NCBI GenBank assembly: GCA_029556545.1 | Contig: JAKQEQ010000069.1 | Span: 1 to 64,000 of the forward strand | Length of the DNA: 64,000 bases | From: Candidatus Hydrogenedentota bacterium | Lineage (GTDB): Bacteria; Hydrogenedentota; Hydrogenedentia; Hydrogenedentales; JAGMZX01 | Direction of reading: 5' to 3' | Shown here: one piece after another, positions 27,135 to 35,776 of the stretch | Layout of the letters: each line of letters opens with the position of its first letter | Numbering within the stretch: position 1 is the stretch's first letter | Made by a program: the position numbers and the translations under genes | Notes under the pieces: generated by a model | Database searches by the model: none | What the model was told of the DNA's origin: nothing | The model's input: only the letters and a program-made list of their open reading frames with translations

Positions 27135-27389
27135 ATGACCTCAAGCCAACACCGCACATTGAAGGCCGTTTTCGAGTCGCCGACACGGGCCGACATCCGA
27201 TGGGCGGATGTCGAAAGCCTCTTCAAGGCACTGGGCGCGGATATCATCGAGCGGCGCGGTTCGCGCGTGTGCATCGTGCTCAACGGCGTGCCGTCCGTGT
27301 TTCACCGGCCGCACCCGGAACGGATCGCCGGAAAGAAAATGGTCGAGTCCGTGCGGGCGATGCTGAAAGCAATGGGAATCGAACCATGA
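27135..27389 (+). CDS. hicA: HicA-type toxin
   Basis: An 84-residue protein of the longer HicA subgroup, beginning SSQHRTLKAVFESPTRADIR, with the double-stranded-RNA-binding-like core LFKALGADIIERRGSRVCI and the conserved FHRPHPER near the C-terminus carrying the catalytic His candidate. HicA toxins cleave mRNA. The stop overlaps the start of hicB (ATGA), and the gene lies just after a palindrome that overlaps a probable promoter. Confidence 0.88.
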   Translation: MTSSQHRTLKAVFESPTRADIRWADVESLFKALGADIIERRGSRVCIVLNGVPSVFHRPHPERIAGKKMVESVRAMLKAMGIEP

Positions 27390-27733
27390 TGACATACAAA
27401 GGCTATTCGGCGGCGGTCGAATTCGACGATAGCGTAGGCGCGTTCCACGGGCGCGTGCTCGGGATACGCGGCGCCGTCACCTTCGAGGCCACCTCCGTGG
27501 CGGGCCTGCGAAAGGAATTCCGCCGCTCCGTGGACGAGTATATCGCCTTCTGTAAGGAACAAGGTATCAAGCCGGAGAAGCCCTACTCCGGCGAACTGCG
27601 TATCCGGCTCGATCCTGACCTTCACCGGAAGCTCGCCATCGCTGCGGAAGTCGCGGGAAAGAGTCTGAACGCCTACATCAATCACCGACTGCACGAATCC
27701 CTTCGGACGGGCAAGAAACTCATGTCCCGGTAG
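27386..27733 (+). CDS. hicB: HicB-type antitoxin with ribbon-helix-helix
   Basis: 115 residues: an N-terminal partial RNase H-like HicB fold (YKGYSAAVEFDDSVGAFHGR, FEATSVAGLRKEFRRSVDEY) and a C-terminal ribbon-helix-helix domain (ELRIRLDPDLHRKLAIAAEV, GKSLNAYINHRLHESL) for operator binding. Both ATG codons at 27386 and 27389 are possible starts. A very long in-frame reading frame extending back to 24779 is a shadow on the antisense of the DUF6259-like gene. Confidence 0.92.
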   Translation: MMTYKGYSAAVEFDDSVGAFHGRVLGIRGAVTFEATSVAGLRKEFRRSVDEYIAFCKEQGIKPEKPYSGELRIRLDPDLHRKLAIAAEVAGKSLNAYINHRLHESLRTGKKLMSR

Positions 27734-27782
27734 CCGATCCCCGCCGGATGAACGCCCCGAGCGATCAACATCGAACGGCTCC

Positions 27783-27870
27783 GTTGTGGCCGGTCTCCCG
27801 CTTGCCCGCAGAAGTGCCTCTGTTGTGGCCGGTCTCCTGCGTGCCCGCCTGAGGCGGGACCGAGCTACCC
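27783..27870. repeat. Dispersed GTTGTGGCCGGTCTCC repeat, two copies
   Basis: The 16-mer occurs at 27783-27798 and 27822-27837, followed by GCCCGCCTGAGGCGGG (palindromic, 27842-27857). An inverted copy is at 43103-43118, at the end of a truncated toxin gene. The gap 27734-28011 holds no other visible feature. Confidence 0.75.
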
Positions 27871-28011
27871 CGCCGACCGAAGGTCTCCCCTCTGTTGTTG
27901 CGGCACACGCCACTCCCACGCAAAACCTGGCAACTCGCTGCAAGACGGCTTCCGCGCCCCCCTCTCTCAACAAAACGCCCCTATTCCACGGACTTCCGAG
28001 CGAAAAAAGAC

Positions 28012-28087
28012 TGGAGCGGGACACGAGGCTCGAACTCGCGACATCCAGCTTGGGAAGCTGGCGCTCTACCGACTGAGCTAGTCCCGC
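28012..28087 (-). tRNA. tRNA-Gly (CCC), CCA encoded
   Basis: On the minus strand: acceptor GCGGGAC (28087-28081) pairs with GTCCCGC (28022-28016), discriminator T, encoded CCA. The D arm is GCTC/GAGC, the anticodon stem CCAGC/GCTGG has loop TTCCCAA, giving anticodon CCC, and the T arm is GCGAG-TTCGAGC-CTCGT (one G-U). All arms pair. No integrated element is visible next to it. Confidence 0.95.
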
Positions 28088-28128
28088 TCCGGTGATAAGC
28101 GGTATGGTACTTGGTCCCTGGGGCGTTG

Positions 28129-30783
28129 TCAATAGGCCCGCGCGGCGGATTCGCGCGCGGCGTCCCGAAGGTGGGTCGCGCGCTTGAAAACGCGCGCCGC
28201 CTCCGCGTCGATCCCGAGCAGTTGCAGGATTTCCTTGGGCTTGGCGAGCCGGCCGCGCGCCGCCGCGGTCGTGAAATGAATCACTACGCGCCCCGGCTCG
28301 CCGGGCGCGGCCCGCAGCGAGGCGATCGCGTCGCGGATATCCACGGACGCAACGGTCGCGCCGCCGCGCCGTTTCTCCGCCTTGCCGCGCCGCGCCACCG
28401 GCAGGGACTCCCGCGCCAGCAGCCGCTCGACGCGCGCGGCAATTTCGTCGATACCGCCCGCGACGCTAATCTCGTAGTCGAACCCGGTCACGAGGCTCAT
28501 GAGCGACGGACCGTGTACGGGCAGTTCCTCCGCGTCGTGGACGTGGAAGCCCGGCGGCAGCGTCGCGCGAAGGCGTTCGATCAACGCGCCCGGCCCGACG
28601 CACTCGCGCAGCACCGCGTCCATGTAGTCGCCTTCCGACTCCTCGCCCACGGGCGCGGCGGTCGAGAACGTCACACGCGGCTGCTGGTGGAATCCCTGCG
28701 AATAGGCCAGCGGCGCCTTCGCCCGCCGCAGCGCCCGCACCCAGGCGTCCTTAACCTCGAGGTGGCTCAAGAGCCGCGCCTCCCTTACTCTGCCGATCCG
28801 AAACCGGATGCGTTGCGCCGGTTCGGCCTGCACTTCCCGCCCATGATTAGATGGAGCCTGGACCGCGTGGGGGACTGGCACAAGCGAGTCTTCGAGACGT
28901 GCCTGTCCCCGATCCTCGCCCCCCCAAGCCACCTCTTCTTCCCGGTGGCCCTGTTCCTGGTTCTTGAGCATGTGCCTGCACAGCTCGCGCTCGCGATAGA
29001 TCACCCCGCACAGGTGGCACTTCCCCGCGCGGCAATCCTGCGCGTACTTGAGTTCCAGCGCGGCGCGCCAGTCCTTCTGGAACCACGACTTCGGTATGAG
29101 CACGTCGATATGGTCCCACGGCAGCCGCTCGTCCGGGTCCCGCTCCCGCAACTGGCCGCGCCAATCGAACCCGGTCTCCTCGATGGCCCGCCGCCAGTGC
29201 TCGATATTCAAGTGCTCGTCCCACGTTTCGAGGCGCGCGCCATGCCGCCACGCCGCCTCGATCAGGTCCGCCGCCCGTCGGTCCGCGCGCGTGATCAGCC
29301 CCTCGATGAACGAGGCTTCCGGCGCGTGGCGTCCGAATTTGATGTTTGGATGTTTGCGTAGTTTTTCGAGTAGAAGCGCTTGTTTGTGTCTTGTTTCGTC
29401 GATATCGATCTGCCGAGACCACTGGAACGGTGTACACGGCTTCGGCACAAACGTCGATACCCCCGTCCGCACGACCGCGCCGCGCCGGACGGCCCGGCCC
29501 ACGTGCAGCGTGCGGATGCACAGGTCCGCGATGGCCTCGACGTCCTCATCGCGCTCGGTGGGCAGCCCGATCATGAAGTAGGTCTTCACGTGGGTCCAGC
29601 CGCGCCGGAACGCCTCGGCGGCCATATCGAGCAGTTCCTCGTCCGGGATGAACTTGTTGATGACCGCGCGCAGCCGCGGCGTGGCGGCCTCCGGCGCGAA
29701 GGTGAGCCCGCTGCGCCTTACGCCCGACACCATGTCGGCCATCTCGACGGCGAACGAATCGAGCCGCAGCGACGGCAACGCCACCGACACGTTGTCCTTG
29801 TGCGCCCGATCCGCGGCCTGCTTCACCAGCGTGCGTGGCCGCGAGAAGTCGCACGTGGACAACGAGACGAGCGTGACGTGTTCGAGGCCGGTGTTGTCGA
29901 GGGTCTCGGCCATGATCCGGTCCACCTCGGGCAGGGTGCGCTCGCGGACGGGCCGCGTCACCATGCCCGCCTGACAGAACCGGCAGCCTTGCGTGCAGCC
30001 GCGGAGCACTTCGAGCCCGACGCCGTCATGAACGAGCGACGCATACGGCACGATGTACCGCGTCGGAAACTTCGCCGCGTTCAGGTCGCGCGCGATGCGC
30101 TTCACGATCTTCGGCCCGTCCTCGCGCGGCACGATGCGCCCGTCATCGAGCGTCTCCATGGGATACAGCGCCGGCACGTAGAACCCGGGCAACTGCGCGA
30201 GCGCTTCGAGTTTCTCGGCGCGCGGCGCGCGCTTCAGCGGGCGCAACGTCTCGACGAGGTCGACCACCGCGTCCTCGCCGTCGCCCACGACGAAGAAGTC
30301 CAGGAACGGCGCCAGCGGCTCCGGGTTGAACACCGTCGGCCCGCCCGCGAACAGGAGCGGCGCGTCCTCGGGCCGGTCCGCGCTCCGCACCGGCAGCCCC
30401 GCGAGGTCAATCGCATTGAGAATGTTCGTGTACGTCAGTTCCGATTGCAGCGTGAAGCCGATGAGGTCCGCCGCCGTCAGCGGGTCCTTCGACTCCTGCA
30501 TAAACAGCGGCAACCCGCGCGCGCGCAGCGCCGCCTCCATGTCCGGCGCGGGCGAATAGCCCCGCTCGCACCATACGTAATCGAGATCATTCAGGATCGC
30601 GTACAGGATATGCAACCCGAGATTCCCGAGCCCGAGCTCATACAAGTCCGGGAAAAACAGACACACCCGCAGGTCCACGTCCGCCGCGCGCTTATGCACC
30701 GCGTTCCACTCCGTGCCGAGATACCGCGACGGCCTCTCGACCCGAGGCAGGATATCGTCTATCAATCTCGCGCTAAGGCTCAT
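28129..30783 (-). CDS. B12-binding-type radical SAM protein fused to DUF2344
   Basis: The 884-residue protein begins with a cobalamin-binding-like Rossmann region (VCLFFPDLYELGLGNLGLHI) and continues with a radical SAM core, where RGCTQGCRFCQAG (about residue 262) supplies the Cys-x3-Cys-x2-Cys cluster ligands. A GKCHLCGVIYRERELC metal site and a C-terminal DUF2344 domain (RIRFRIGRVREARLLSHLEV, PLAYSQGFHQQPRVTFSTA) follow. This is the fused TIGR03960/TIGR03936 arrangement; its substrate is unknown, although a link to tRNA or ribosome modification has been suggested for the family. Confidence 0.88.
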   Translation of the reverse strand: MSLSARLIDDILPRVERPSRYLGTEWNAVHKRAADVDLRVCLFFPDLYELGLGNLGLHILYAILNDLDYVWCERGYSPAPDMEAALRARGLPLFMQESKDPLTAADLIGFTLQSELTYTNILNAIDLAGLPVRSADRPEDAPLLFAGGPTVFNPEPLAPFLDFFVVGDGEDAVVDLVETLRPLKRAPRAEKLEALAQLPGFYVPALYPMETLDDGRIVPREDGPKIVKRIARDLNAAKFPTRYIVPYASLVHDGVGLEVLRGCTQGCRFCQAGMVTRPVRERTLPEVDRIMAETLDNTGLEHVTLVSLSTCDFSRPRTLVKQAADRAHKDNVSVALPSLRLDSFAVEMADMVSGVRRSGLTFAPEAATPRLRAVINKFIPDEELLDMAAEAFRRGWTHVKTYFMIGLPTERDEDVEAIADLCIRTLHVGRAVRRGAVVRTGVSTFVPKPCTPFQWSRQIDIDETRHKQALLLEKLRKHPNIKFGRHAPEASFIEGLITRADRRAADLIEAAWRHGARLETWDEHLNIEHWRRAIEETGFDWRGQLRERDPDERLPWDHIDVLIPKSWFQKDWRAALELKYAQDCRAGKCHLCGVIYRERELCRHMLKNQEQGHREEEVAWGGEDRGQARLEDSLVPVPHAVQAPSNHGREVQAEPAQRIRFRIGRVREARLLSHLEVKDAWVRALRRAKAPLAYSQGFHQQPRVTFSTAAPVGEESEGDYMDAVLRECVGPGALIERLRATLPPGFHVHDAEELPVHGPSLMSLVTGFDYEISVAGGIDEIAARVERLLARESLPVARRGKAEKRRGGATVASVDIRDAIASLRAAPGEPGRVVIHFTTAAARGRLAKPKEILQLLGIDAEAARVFKRATHLRDAARESAARAY

Positions 30784-30858
30784 TGCATGCCCTCTTCGTG
30801 TTCCATCATACAGAACACGCGGGCACGCGGCGAAATTCGGAGGGTGGCGACCGTTCAG

Positions 30859-31872
30859 TTAGTCTTGCTTGATCTTGAGTTCCTTTGTACTTAGACCAAC
30901 TTCCCAGTAATCAATCGGGAAGCCCGCTTTCCGACTTAGAAACTGAAGAAAACCCCTTGAGTCGTCAGTCTCTGGAGCAGGGGAGCAAATAACGCATCGG
31001 GGAAGGCTCGTGCTCTCCGCAAAGTCTCTGTATACATATTCGAGTAGCTGTCCGACGCCTTCCCTGATCGCTTGCACTGCATTTGCGCAAGTCTTTACCT
31101 CGATGTATGCGTGGAATTCAGGATGCGTCACCATCACATCGACACAAGACCTCTCGAGAAAGACATGTTGACCAAATTCTCCTTCCAGCAGTTGGAAGAG
31201 GTGATTCTGGAGACGACGATGAGTAGGGTCATAGCATATCGAGGCCGTCCCTGCACGATGGACACGCTCCACGGGAAGCGGTTTCTGTCGTCCCGATGGC
31301 AATCTTCGAAAGGCCTCTATATCCGCTGATTCCACCTTGTACAGCATGTATCTCGTTCGTTTCCAAACCCTGTCCTCTTCGTCCGCCAGACGGCCGGAGA
31401 CATGGCATTCAGCATCCTCCGGTCGAAAGCGGATGTTGAAGATGCCCGTATTGTAGTCGGAATGTCCAGTCGTGATGCGGCTCGGATTTCCACCGATTGC
31501 ACACACATCGTGGCGCATTTGCTGCAACCAACCCCTCCGCTCATATTCCTCTACCACCCTCTGGCGATCTTCCTCCGTAAGTAACTCGCACTCACGAATC
31601 TCCCCGACGTAGTACCGCTGCCGGTCAGGGGAAATCGCATAAAGTAGAAGGTCTATGACTTGCCCTGACTCAATCTGTCGGGTCCGGTTGAGGGCTTCCA
31701 CAAAACCGTAATGATAACCGTCCAGTTGACGCGAGTAATCGAATAGCCACTCCTCATGTCCGAAGCCCGTCTTACCCACATAGGCATCATTGCCTTCTAA
31801 TTGACGCGCCTCGCCCGTTGGTCGCCGCCAACCTTGTGAATTCCAGCAAAGCCGTGCGAGATAGGACGCCAT
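30859..31872 (-). CDS. Predicted PD-(D/E)XK nuclease-like protein, possible defence gene
   Basis: AGGAGG lies 10 bases before ATG 31872. The 337-residue protein has an N-terminal domain with W..P.GEARQLEG, GFGHEEWLFDY and LDGYHYGFVEALN, and a C-terminal nuclease-like domain: VDVMVTHPEFHAYIEVKTC (Asp, then Glu-x-Lys) and a downstream GQLLEYVY, the layout of the PD-(D/E)XK restriction-endonuclease fold. It lacks a helicase or methyltransferase partner in the window. Base composition is visibly lower in GC than its neighbours, which suggests recent transfer. A modified-DNA-dependent or solitary restriction role is an inference. Confidence 0.6.
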   Translation of the reverse strand: MASYLARLCWNSQGWRRPTGEARQLEGNDAYVGKTGFGHEEWLFDYSRQLDGYHYGFVEALNRTRQIESGQVIDLLLYAISPDRQRYYVGEIRECELLTEEDRQRVVEEYERRGWLQQMRHDVCAIGGNPSRITTGHSDYNTGIFNIRFRPEDAECHVSGRLADEEDRVWKRTRYMLYKVESADIEAFRRLPSGRQKPLPVERVHRAGTASICYDPTHRRLQNHLFQLLEGEFGQHVFLERSCVDVMVTHPEFHAYIEVKTCANAVQAIREGVGQLLEYVYRDFAESTSLPRCVICSPAPETDDSRGFLQFLSRKAGFPIDYWEVGLSTKELKIKQD

Positions 31873-32055
31873 GGCCTGGATACCTCCTGTTTATACTCAC
31901 TGAGTACTCGGGCCTCACCTCGTAACACCGCGGTGCCATGCCGATGCCCCACGTCACGAATACCCTGCACCACAGCCTTGCGTTTGCTTACGCGGCGAGA
32001 AGCATCGATGCGCCGCATCAAAGGATCAAAGAACCAAAGAATCAAATGACCTACA

Positions 32056-34281
32056 TCATCTTCGCGAACGCGAACGCACCGCGAACACCCGGCCGTTGCC
32101 CGAGTAGTCCCGGTCGGCCCAGTCCTCGCCGCCGTTGCGGAAGCCGAAGCGCCACGCCGACGACGAATCGCGCGATTCCGCCCATACCCACCAGCCCGTG
32201 GTATTAAACACGGGGTCCATGTTCCGCCTGCCCACACCCGGCTGATACAGTCCGCGCAACTCCTCCCGGTTAGGCATGCGCCAGCCGCCGCCCGCCATCT
32301 TGCATGAGGCGACCCACTGTTCAGCCTCCTCGTAAGTGGTATCCCGGTCCGGCCCGACCAGCCATTCGAGGCCGGTCTGGGCATCGAAAATCACGCCCTC
32401 CGCGGAAACGGTGAAGCGTGTTTTCTTATCCGCTGCCAGCGGCTTTTCCTCCAATGCCAACTGCTCTCCGTTGCCCGGCGCTACGGTCTGCGCCTGCTCC
32501 GAACGCGAACGCACCGCGAATACCCGGTGGTAGCGCAAGCCGTTCCGGTAGTCCCAGTCTTCGTTGCCGTTGTTGAAGAGGAAGTACCACGCCGACGACG
32601 GATCGCGCGATTCCGCCCATACCCACCATCCCTCGGTCGTGAATGCAGGGTCCATGTTCCGCCTGCCCACACCCGGCTGATACAGTCCGCGCAACTCCTT
32701 CCGGTTAGGCATGCGCCAGCCGCCGCCCGCCACCTTGCATGAGGCAACCCACTGTTCAGCCTGGTTGTAATCGGTATCCTGGTCCGGCCCGACCAGCCAT
32801 TCAAGGTCGGTCTGGGAATCAGCTATAACGCCCTCCGCGGAAACGGTGAAGCGTGTCTTCTTATCCGCTGCCAGCGGCCTTTCCTCCAATGCCAACTGCT
32901 CTCCGTTGCCCGGCACTACGGTCTGCGCCTGCTTCGGACGCGAACGCACCGCGAACACCCGGTTGTCGCTCGAGTCGTCCCGGTTGATCCAGTACTCGTC
33001 ACCGTTGTGGAAGCGGAAGTCACTCGCCGACGACGAATCGCACGGTTCCGCCCATACCCACCAGCCCCCGGTCTTGAACACAGGGTCCATGTTCCGCATG
33101 CCCGCACCCGGCTGATATAACCCACGCAATTCCTGCAGGTTAGGCATGCGCCAGCCGCCGCCCCCCACCTTGCATGAGGCAACCCACTGTTCAGCCTGGT
33201 CGTAATCGGTGTCCTGGTCCGGCCCGACCAGCCATTCAAGGCCGGTCTCGGAATCGAAAATCACGCCCTCTGCGGAAACGGTGAAGCGTGTCCTGCCGGG
33301 CGCGACGGCCATCGGCGGGGCTTCCACGCCGGGCGGGGGCGGGCCGGGTTTCGTGGCACCTGGAACCGGCGCGGGCTTCTCGAAGCCGAGCATGAGAGGG
33401 TTCGGCTGGGGCTTGAGGCTTTCGCGGAGGGCGGCGGCCATGGCGCGGCCATCGAGATAGCGATCGACGGGCCGCTTGCTCAGGGCCTTGAGGATGACGC
33501 GGCTGAGCGCCTCCGGGACGTTGACGTTGAGTTCGTGAGGCGGCGCGGGGTTCGCATTGATGACATGATACATGACCGTGGTCAGGACCTCGCCCGTGAA
33601 AGGCTTCTCCCGCGTGAGCAGTTCGTACAGCATGACGGCGACGGAGAAGAGGTCGGATCGCCCATCGACCTCCTGTCCCATGCACTGTTCGGGACTCATG
33701 TAAAACGGCGTGCCGATGAGGGCGCCCTCCTGCGTCAGCGTCGAGTCGGACATGTGGGCGATCCCGAAATCCGCCACCTTAATCGGTCCGCCCGGCGGCG
33801 TCATGATATTGGCCGGCTTGATGTCGCGATGAATGACACCCCGGTCATGCGCGCTGGCTAGGGCCTCGCAGATGGCCGCGCCCATCTCGGCGACGGTCTC
33901 GGGGTCTACGTGGCGCTTTTCCTCGATGACTTTGCGCAGATCGCCCCCTTCGAGAAACTCCATGACAATGTAACCGATGCCATTCGCTTCGTCAGCGTCG
34001 TGGATGATGATAATGTTGGGATGGTTCAGCGCGCCTGCGGCGCGGGCCTCGCGCAGAAACCGCTTCATCATTTCATCAGCGTTCGGGGATGACTCGATCT
34101 TGTCACGGCGGACGGTCTTGATCGCGACGCGGCGCTCGATGTTCGGGTCGAGTCCCTCATAGACGACGCCCATCTCGCCTCTGCCAAGTTCGCGCACGAT
34201 CCGGTAGCGCCCCAGGTGGTCCGGCATGTTCGTGGCGGTCACGCGCGTGGTTTTCTCCCCTTGATTACGATCACGGATCAT
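32056..34281 (-). CDS. Ser/Thr protein kinase with three tandem DUF1566 (C-type-lectin-like) domains
   Basis: ATG 34281 is preceded by AGGTG. Residues about 10-285 form a Hanks-type kinase with GRGEMGVVYEG, the VAIK Lys, HRDIKPAN, DFGIAH and SPEQ. After a Pro-rich linker (about 290-325), three near-identical units of about 120 residues follow (33293-32929, 32853-32494, 32418-32056), each TRFTVSAEGVI...EWLVGP...GGGWRMPN...WVWAE...RVFAVRSR. These match DUF1566/Lcl domains of the C-type-lectin fold. Differences concentrate in a 22-codon segment before RVFAVRSR, where 12 of 13 variable codons have the form NNC. No membrane span is visible, so the lectin-like domains probably bind an intracellular ligand. 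Confidence 0.88.
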   Translation of the reverse strand: MIRDRNQGEKTTRVTATNMPDHLGRYRIVRELGRGEMGVVYEGLDPNIERRVAIKTVRRDKIESSPNADEMMKRFLREARAAGALNHPNIIIIHDADEANGIGYIVMEFLEGGDLRKVIEEKRHVDPETVAEMGAAICEALASAHDRGVIHRDIKPANIMTPPGGPIKVADFGIAHMSDSTLTQEGALIGTPFYMSPEQCMGQEVDGRSDLFSVAVMLYELLTREKPFTGEVLTTVMYHVINANPAPPHELNVNVPEALSRVILKALSKRPVDRYLDGRAMAAALRESLKPQPNPLMLGFEKPAPVPGATKPGPPPPGVEAPPMAVAPGRTRFTVSAEGVIFDSETGLEWLVGPDQDTDYDQAEQWVASCKVGGGGWRMPNLQELRGLYQPGAGMRNMDPVFKTGGWWVWAEPCDSSSASDFRFHNGDEYWINRDDSSDNRVFAVRSRPKQAQTVVPGNGEQLALEERPLAADKKTRFTVSAEGVIADSQTDLEWLVGPDQDTDYNQAEQWVASCKVAGGGWRMPNRKELRGLYQPGVGRRNMDPAFTTEGWWVWAESRDPSSAWYFLFNNGNEDWDYRNGLRYHRVFAVRSRSEQAQTVAPGNGEQLALEEKPLAADKKTRFTVSAEGVIFDAQTGLEWLVGPDRDTTYEEAEQWVASCKMAGGGWRMPNREELRGLYQPGVGRRNMDPVFNTTGWWVWAESRDSSSAWRFGFRNGGEDWADRDYSGNGRVFAVRSRSRR
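32086..33035 (-). repeat. Three hypervariable C-terminal segments of the DUF1566 repeats (DGR-like)
   Basis: Aligned segments lie at 33035-32955, 32605-32524 and 32170-32089. At variable positions the three codons are, for example, cgc/tac/gac, ggc/ctc/cgc, cgc/aac/cac, gcc/gac/atc and ggc/cac/aac. Third bases do not change at these sites, while silent changes occur at neighbouring constant codons (gag/gaa, ggc/ggt). Confidence 0.7.
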
Positions 34282-34299
34282 GTTAGCACACCTGCGCAA

Positions 34300-34756
34300 G
34301 TAAGGAACTATGTCAGAATGTCATACGCCCGCAGCATCAAGTGATCCCCACCTCTTGGACACGCTCTTGGGGACGTTACTTGGTGATATCCACCCGTTAC
34401 ACCCATCCATTCGCCTTTTGTGACAGAAACGGACGCTCAGAACCCGGAGGTGTCGACCACTCCCTTCCGTTCTCTGTTCATCCAACCCAAACTATCATGC
34501 TTGGCTTCTCCTGTCAACGGCCCGCGCCGGGTATGTCCCCGCCTCTGGGCTTCAGCAACTATCCGGAACCCGTTTCCCGCAACGACTCGACCGACTCCGA
34601 AACGCGCTCTTGCCGTACGGGCGTCGACGCTTTGCGGACCTCAGATTTGCGTTCGACCGTCATCATTCTGAACGCTCCTACGGTGCTTAGCGTGCCACCT
34701 CACGGCATCGGAGAGCATCGAGGCGACGCTGTGAATCTCCGTCGTCATTCGGCAAG
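34300..34756. other. Low-GC region without a convincing gene
   Basis: About 450 bases lie between the kinase start and the PIN-partner gene. It is lower in GC than the flanks, contains only short frames without ribosome sites, and includes a TTGGACACGCTCTTGGGGACG stretch near 34355 in two pieces that may be a remnant of a dispersed element. Promoters of the kinase gene are expected near its right edge. Confidence 0.35.
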
Positions 34757-34945
34757 TCAGTCCTGCCGCCTCTTGTGACCGCGCGGCGCGACTCCTGTAG
34801 GCACGGGAGGTCTGACCATGCGCTCTGGATGTTTCTTCGCGGCTTCGCGCAAATGACGAAAGAGCTTTCCCACGTCGTTGCCAACGTCGCGCGCCAATCG
34901 GTCTTTCATTCGGTAGACTTCTCGTAGAATCGGATCGGGCTTCAT
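34757..34945 (-). CDS. Small partner of PIN toxin (probable antitoxin)
   Basis: A 62-residue basic protein (MKPDPILREVYRMKDRLARD, then VGKLFRHLREAAKKHPERMV) starting 3 bases past the stop of the PIN gene. Proteins of this style (KxDPIL.E.....D.LA....D...LF..LR...) often accompany PIN-domain genes starting with LETTIPSY, so it is probably the antitoxin. It has no visible DNA-binding domain. Confidence 0.65.
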   Translation of the reverse strand: MKPDPILREVYRMKDRLARDVGNDVGKLFRHLREAAKKHPERMVRPPVPTGVAPRGHKRRQD

Positions 34946-34948
34946 TCC

Positions 34949-35425
34949 TTAATCTCCCAGTAGCTCTTCCGGCGTACACACTTGTGGAGTAAACAATCCT
35001 CGCCTGTCATTCAGCGTCCTCAGGCGGCGGAGCGCAAATGCGTTTGCAAGGTGTTTGAGATTCCACGTACAGAGGAACTGCATCCGGTAGACGCTGGCAA
35101 AAGCCAGGTGCGCCGCGTCACCGGACCTATCTGATGGCACAATTCGCTCTCGAGCGTATAGTTCGGTCAAGCGTTCCACCGCCGATGTCGCCTCCAGGAC
35201 CGGGAACTGCGCGAGAAATTCATAGCGTCTGCCTGCTGCTTGGCTATCCCCTCGATTGGCCTCTTCCAGCACCACATCCGAAACAAACATCACGAAATGC
35301 CCGCGAGCGCGTCGCCACCAAGCGCGGGTTATCTCTTGTCTCGCAAGAGAAACGACATCCCGCGATGGCGTTGCCAACAAATAGCTTGGGATTGTTGTTT
35401 CCAGGTATAGCGTCGGTTTTTCCAT
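34949..35425 (-). CDS. PIN-domain ribonuclease (VapC-like toxin)
   Basis: ATG 35425 gives MEKPTLYLETTIPSYLLATP, the N-terminus of a PIN subgroup in which the usual first Asp is replaced by Glu (LETT). Later acidic residues that would bind metal are in VSDVVLEEANRGD, AHLAF (SGDAAHLAFASV with Asp) and FLCTWNLKHLAN. The 158-residue product is expected to be an RNase toxin. An in-frame extension to 35473 is possible. Toxin-first order with a small downstream partner is seen. Confidence 0.8.
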   Translation of the reverse strand: MEKPTLYLETTIPSYLLATPSRDVVSLARQEITRAWWRRARGHFVMFVSDVVLEEANRGDSQAAGRRYEFLAQFPVLEATSAVERLTELYARERIVPSDRSGDAAHLAFASVYRMQFLCTWNLKHLANAFALRRLRTLNDRRGLFTPQVCTPEELLGD

Positions 35426-35517
35426 TACAAGTCCATGATCGCCTTGAGGTGGGCACATTTTCAAGTCAGCCATTCACACAGTCATGCGCAGCCGCTGCCG
35501 CCTGCCTGCACCTCTTC

Positions 35518-35543
35518 ATTCGTGAAATTCGTGTCATTCGTGC
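35518..35543. repeat. ATTCGTG nonamer repeats
   Basis: CATTCGTGAAATTCGTGTCA and a further CATTCGTGC repeat at about 9-base spacing. They belong to the same family as 11417-11442 and lie in a 350-base gap between the PIN gene and the ABC permease gene. Confidence 0.65.
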
Positions 35544-35776
35544 TCGATGCCCTGTTATGGCCGGCTCCCTTCCGGCAAAAGCGACGCGGGTTTGACCCGC
35601 AAGTAAGCGTCGGTTATGCTCCGCTGGTTCGAGACAGGGACGGAATGAAGGGACTGCCCGACCATCCGGCGAGTCCTCTTCTCCCAAACGATGATGATGA
35701 AGAAGGACGCCGCCGTAGGCCGTACTCTTCGCTCCCGGTTTCTGTCCGACGATTAGGGAGGACTTCAAGACACGCC

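Noticed and set aside
24779-27733. 984-codon plus-strand frame ending in HicB
   Set aside because: It is antisense to the signal-peptide-bearing DUF6259-like gene, is rich in Arg/Pro/His as GC-rich shadows are, and joins HicB only by lacking stops; hicB has its own start after hicA.
34341-34778. 145-codon plus-strand frame
   Set aside because: No ribosome site and atypical composition; overlaps the end of the PIN-partner gene.
35435-35776. N-terminal extension of the ABC permease
   Set aside because: It passes through ATTCGTG repeats and has no transmembrane or domain signal; the permease starts at 35777.
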